A program made the position numbers and the translations under genes. DNA of 64,000 bases from Deefgea tanakiae (GTDB lineage: Bacteria; Pseudomonadota; Gammaproteobacteria; Burkholderiales; Chitinibacteraceae): contig NZ_CP081150.1 in NCBI RefSeq assembly GCF_019665765.1, forward strand, positions 1,364,001-1,428,000, read 5' to 3'. A model generated the notes under the pieces. It was not told the origin of the DNA. It saw only the letters and a program-made list of their open reading frames with translations, and searched no databases. Shown one piece after another: positions 59,801 through 64,000 of this stretch (its first letter is position 1; each line of letters opens with the position of its first letter).

Positions 59801-62800
59801 GGAAAACAAGCCGTTAAAGGCGAAATAACAAAAGTAGAAGCCGGCAATTGCCAGTAGAGGTTTTGATTTAAACACGCAAACTAAAGCCACTCAATGTATG
59901 GAGCGGCAAGCTATGATTAACATGGTCTACAGATATATACGTCATCAAAAAAAGATCAGCTTGCGCCGTCTTTAAACTGCTCTGCGGCAACGCGTAGATA
60001 GTAAAACATCGACCAAATCGTCAAAATCGCGGCAATGTACATCGCAATTGTGCCAACCATGTGCGTTGAAACGCCGGGAATGATGGGCTCAGACCAAACC
60101 AGGAGGAAAATCGCCACCATTTGTGCGGTGGTTTTCAGCTTGCCAATAAAACTCACGGCCACACTTTTTGCTTTGCCTAATTGCGCCATCCACTCGCGCA
60201 AAGCCGATATCGTAATTTCACGCCCAATAATAATGACGGCCAGCCAACTTGCGGTGCGATCGAGCTCGACCAACAAAATCAAGGCCGCCGCCACCATCAA
60301 TTTATCCGCCACAGGATCTAAAAAAGCACCAAATTGCGAAGTTTGATTCCATCGTCGCGCCAAAAATCCATCAAACCAATCCGTAACTGCGGCCAGCAAA
60401 AACAAGCTAGCGCCGACCATGTTTTGCCAAGCCAAGGGATATTCGGCCTGCGGCAAGGAAAAAATACCGACAAACACGGGAATCAGCGCAACGCGCAACC
60501 AAGTCAACAGAATAGGTAAATTAAATGGCATTAAGGCACTTTAAGTGATTAAGCAAGCGTATTGACCCAAAGCCATCTCGTCTTGCATCGTTATTTCGCT
60601 TTGCCATACAACAATTTGACAAGGCGAATTAGCCGCGCAATGCGGCGTGAATTTTATCAGCCAGTGCCTGATTAATGCCTTCAACCTGCATTAACTCATC
60701 AACACTCGCAGCTTTGACCCCCTGCAAACCACCAAAACGAGCCAGCAACTTTTGCCGCCGTTTTGGCCCAACACCTTCAACCTCTTCTAGACTCGAACTG
60801 ACTCGCGCCTTCGCTCGGCGCGCCCGATGACCGGTTATCGCAAAACGATGCGCTTCATCGCGAATTTGTTGAACTAAATGCAGGCCTGGGTGGTCGCGGC
60901 GCAATTGTACCGTGTTTCCAGTGCGCGGCACGAGCAATTGCTCCAAACCTGGCTTGCGTGTCTCGCCTTTTGCCACGCCGACCAACCAAGGCGAGGTCAA
61001 GCCAATTTCATTCATAACGTCAATCGCAATACCAAGCTGTCCCTTGCCGCCATCAATCAAAATCACATCAGGCATCACGCCCTCACCCGCAGCGACTTTT
61101 TCATAGCGCCGGGTCAATACTTGGCGCATCGCGGCATAATCGTCTCCTGGGGTAATCGGCAAGAAACCATCTTTGGCAACGCCAGAGGTGTCGGTCGCAA
61201 TATTGTAGCGACGATATTCTTTAGGCTGCATAGCCTGCCTGTCGTACACCACGCAGGATGCCACGGTTGCCTCACCCATCGTGTGAGAAATATCAAAACA
61301 CTCTAATCGCTGTGTTTCATCAGGCAAACCCAGCGCCTCAATCAATGCACTTAAACGCCCCGCTTGGCTGGCTTGCTGACCTTTCCTCTGAAGTATTGCC
61401 TGCTCTGCGTTGCGTCTAGACATCTCCAGCCAGATACGTCGCTCACCATTAGGATTGCAATTAATCAGCACCTTGCGCTGCGCCTGCTCTGAGAGTAACT
61501 GAGCGAGAACGATCGACTCATCCGGCTCGGGCGAACACAAAATCATTCCCGGCGTGCTGCGTTCTAGATAGTGCTGTGCTAAAAAAGCATGGATAGCTGC
61601 ACTCGGTGTGTATTCATCTGCATGGCTTGGAAATAAATTTTTATCCCCGACATGGCGTCCACCGCGCACCATTGCTAAATTCACACACAAAACACCTTCA
61701 CTCTCAACACAGGCGACAATATCCGCATCCATTTCACTGGTATTAGACGACACGAATTGCCGCTCTTGAACTTGAGACAAAGCCTGAATTTGATCACGGA
61801 CTGCCGCCGCAGCCTCAAATTGCCATTCCGCCGCCAAGGACTTCATTTTAAGCTCGAGCGCTGAGATGACTTCTGTTTCTTTTCCGGTCAAAAATAGAGT
61901 GGCATTAGCAACGTCTTGCCGATAATCCTCGGGAGAAATCAGATCGACACAAGGGGCAGAGCAACGCTTGATTTGGTGTAGCAAACAGGGTCGTGAACGA
62001 TTACCAAACACTGAGTCTTCGCAGGTGCGAAGCAAAAAAACCTTTTGCAGCAGCTGAATACTTTCTTTGACCACATAGCCATTCGGAAACGGACCAAAAT
62101 AAGTGTTTTTCTTATCGAGCGTGCCGCGATAGTAAGCCAGGCGTGGGCTGCGATGACCACTCAACATCACGTAAGGATACGATTTATCGTCACGAAACAG
62201 GATGTTATAGCGAGGACTTAAAGCTTTAATTAAATTATTTTCAAGAACTAAAGCCTCTGCTTCCGAGCGGACTACCGTTGTTTCAATGCTCGCAACTTGC
62301 GCCAGCATTAAGCGGATACGCGGACTTTGGTCGTTTTTTTGAAAATAGGAGCTGACGCGCTTTTTGAGGCTTTTAGCCTTGCCGACGTACAGCACCGTGC
62401 CATCGCTAGCCAAATAACGATACACGCCAGGCAAATCGGGCAAGTTTTTAACAATAATGAGCAAGCGAGCGTGGAGCGCTTCAGCTTCACCATGTTGAGA
62501 TGTGTTATCCATGATCAAAGATAAGGTGCAAGCAATACTAAAGGAATGATTGCGAATACGGCGGCCAAAATATCGTCAATCATGACACCAAAGCCACCTT
62601 TCACATATTGATCCAGCCAGCGGATTGGCCAAGGTTTAAGAACATCAAACAGGCGAAATAGCACAAATGCCAACACCCAGCCCGCTATTGATGCTGGTGC
62701 AACACACAAAACTAACCACATCGCAACGATCTCATCGATAACGATGCCGCCATAATCGCTGACGCCAAGTGCACGCCCTGTAACTTCGGAGGCCCAAACG

Positions 62801-64000
62801 CCAAGCGCAAATGCGGGAATACAAAACAGCGCGATTGTTAAGTTAGAAAAACCCATTTGCAACAAAGCAAATAAAGGTAGGGCCGCTATGGTGCCCCACG
62901 TACCCGGTGCAACTTTTGCTAAACCACTGCCAAAACCAAGTGCAATAAAGTGAGCTGGATGTGAAAAAAGAAAACGTGCATTCACCGCAACGATAGCTTG
63001 TTTTTTCATTTGAAATGATCAAAACCAGAAAAAGCTAAATTCATTCGCTGCCCTTGTGTATCGATAACTTGCACCATGGGCTGATTAGCATCAAAAGTCG
63101 CAATACTGCCAACACGAAACAATGGAGTACTCAATGCCGAACCCAACGTTTCTATCTCAGCACGGTTCGCTGGTGACGCAGTAAAACACAATTCGTAATC
63201 ATCACCTCCAGCTAGAGAAGCCTCGGCAACCAATATTGAATTTAAACTATTTAATTCAATAGCCTGCGGAACCTTGTTAAAGTCAATTATTGCCATTACC
63301 TGTGATTGCTCACAAATATGTGCCAAGTCACCCAATAGACCATCCGAGATATCCATCGCAGAATTAGCCAGTCCTCGCAACGCTTGCCCTAGCGCCACTC
63401 GGGGCGTTGGCAAATCCAAGCGCAAGTCACAACGCAAAGCAATTGCAGCGGGCAATTCAACGCGCCCAGTGCGGTGCATCACAGCGGCGGCTGCAGCGCC
63501 GAGTGGCCCCGACACCCAAATATCATCACCTACTAGAGCGCCGCTACGCAGTAACGCAGCGCCCTTAGGCACTTCACCAGCAATTTGAATTGAAATCGAC
63601 AGCGGCCCACGTGTGGTATCACCACCAATGAGCGGTACACCAAATTGGTCTGCTAGCGCAAACATGCCACGACTAAATGCAGCCAGCCAAGGTTCATTCA
63701 TTTCTGGCAGTGCCAAAGACAAAGTAAACCACGTTGGTTTAGCCCCCATCGCAGCCATATCTGACAAATTGACCGCCAAACACTTATGCCCAAGGCGTTC
63801 AGGATCTGCATCGGCAAAAAAATGTCGGCCAGCGACCAGCATATCGACGGAGATGGCAAGTTGATGACCCGCGCTAACAGAAATAAGGGCGGCATCATCG
63901 CCTACGCCAAGATCAACATCTGGCGTAGGACGGGTGAAGTATTTGGCAATTAAATCGAATTCATTCACAACAGACACCCTGCCCGATTACTCGGGCAGTT

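Overview
The window reads as ordinary, gene-dense bacterial chromosome from a Gram-negative betaproteobacterium, most likely of the order Neisseriales and perhaps Chitinibacteraceae (Chitinibacter or Deefgea type). This placement is an inference from gene content and order: surE-pcm-nlpD-rpoS, dapA-bamC, lapA-lapB-pyrF-hldA, cmk-rpsA-ihfB, ribF-ileS-lspA-ispH and secD-secF-yajC, together with AcnB, a phasin and a PTS permease of the GlcNAc/glucose family. I see no rRNA, tRNA, CRISPR array, prophage, transposase or plasmid functions.

Layout. 1-2.5 kb: Sec accessory complex (secF partial, secD, yajC). 2.7-3.8 kb: nicotinamide riboside uptake and kinase (pnuC plus a NadR-type kinase). 3.85-6.2 kb: a Ser/Thr kinase-HDOD-GAF fusion. 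6.3-9.0 kb: phasin, then dapA-bamC. 9.5-11.5 kb: PTS EIICB with EIIA in the -1 frame. 11.6-20.3 kb: S9 peptidase, DUF2164 protein, anmK, an M23 peptidase, two methyltransferase-like genes, a GNAT protein and tyrS. 20.3-25 kb: lolC-lolD and adhE. 25.4-31.9 kb: rlmG, a small basic protein, dusC, lexA, queF, msrA, dapC and dapD. 32-35.5 kb: rpoS-nlpD-pcm-surE. 35.9-43.4 kb: a Rieske oxygenase, acnB, rmuC, flgA and ribF. 43.4-49.6 kb: ileS, lspA, ispH and a GGDEF protein. 49.6-55.7 kb: hldA, pyrF, lapB, lapA, ihfB, rpsA and cmk. 55.8-64 kb: an aldo/keto reductase, tyrA, a DAHP-synthase-like protein, an MFS transporter, pgsA, uvrC, pgpA and thiL.

The signals most worth a second look are these. (1) The PTS gene ends in the heptamer A AAA AAG followed directly by a stop codon. 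Eight bases later comes a strong hairpin, and the EIIA domain continues in the -1 frame without a usable start of its own. This is the architecture of programmed -1 frameshifting and would yield both EIICB and EIICBA. (2) A DAHP-synthase-like protein downstream of the MFS gene and upstream of tyrA has lost the metal-ligand Cys and the KPRTS motif, so it may be a pseudo-enzyme or a new activity. (3) Five related hairpin repeats (GTATTGC...GCAATAC) sit at the 3' ends of minus-strand genes, and in two cases they supply the stop codon. (4) A LexA-type repressor has a GAAC-N4-GTTC box, the form known from Gram-positive SOS systems, between its -35 and -10. (5) Perfect palindromes lie in the adhE/rlmG and nagE upstream regions.
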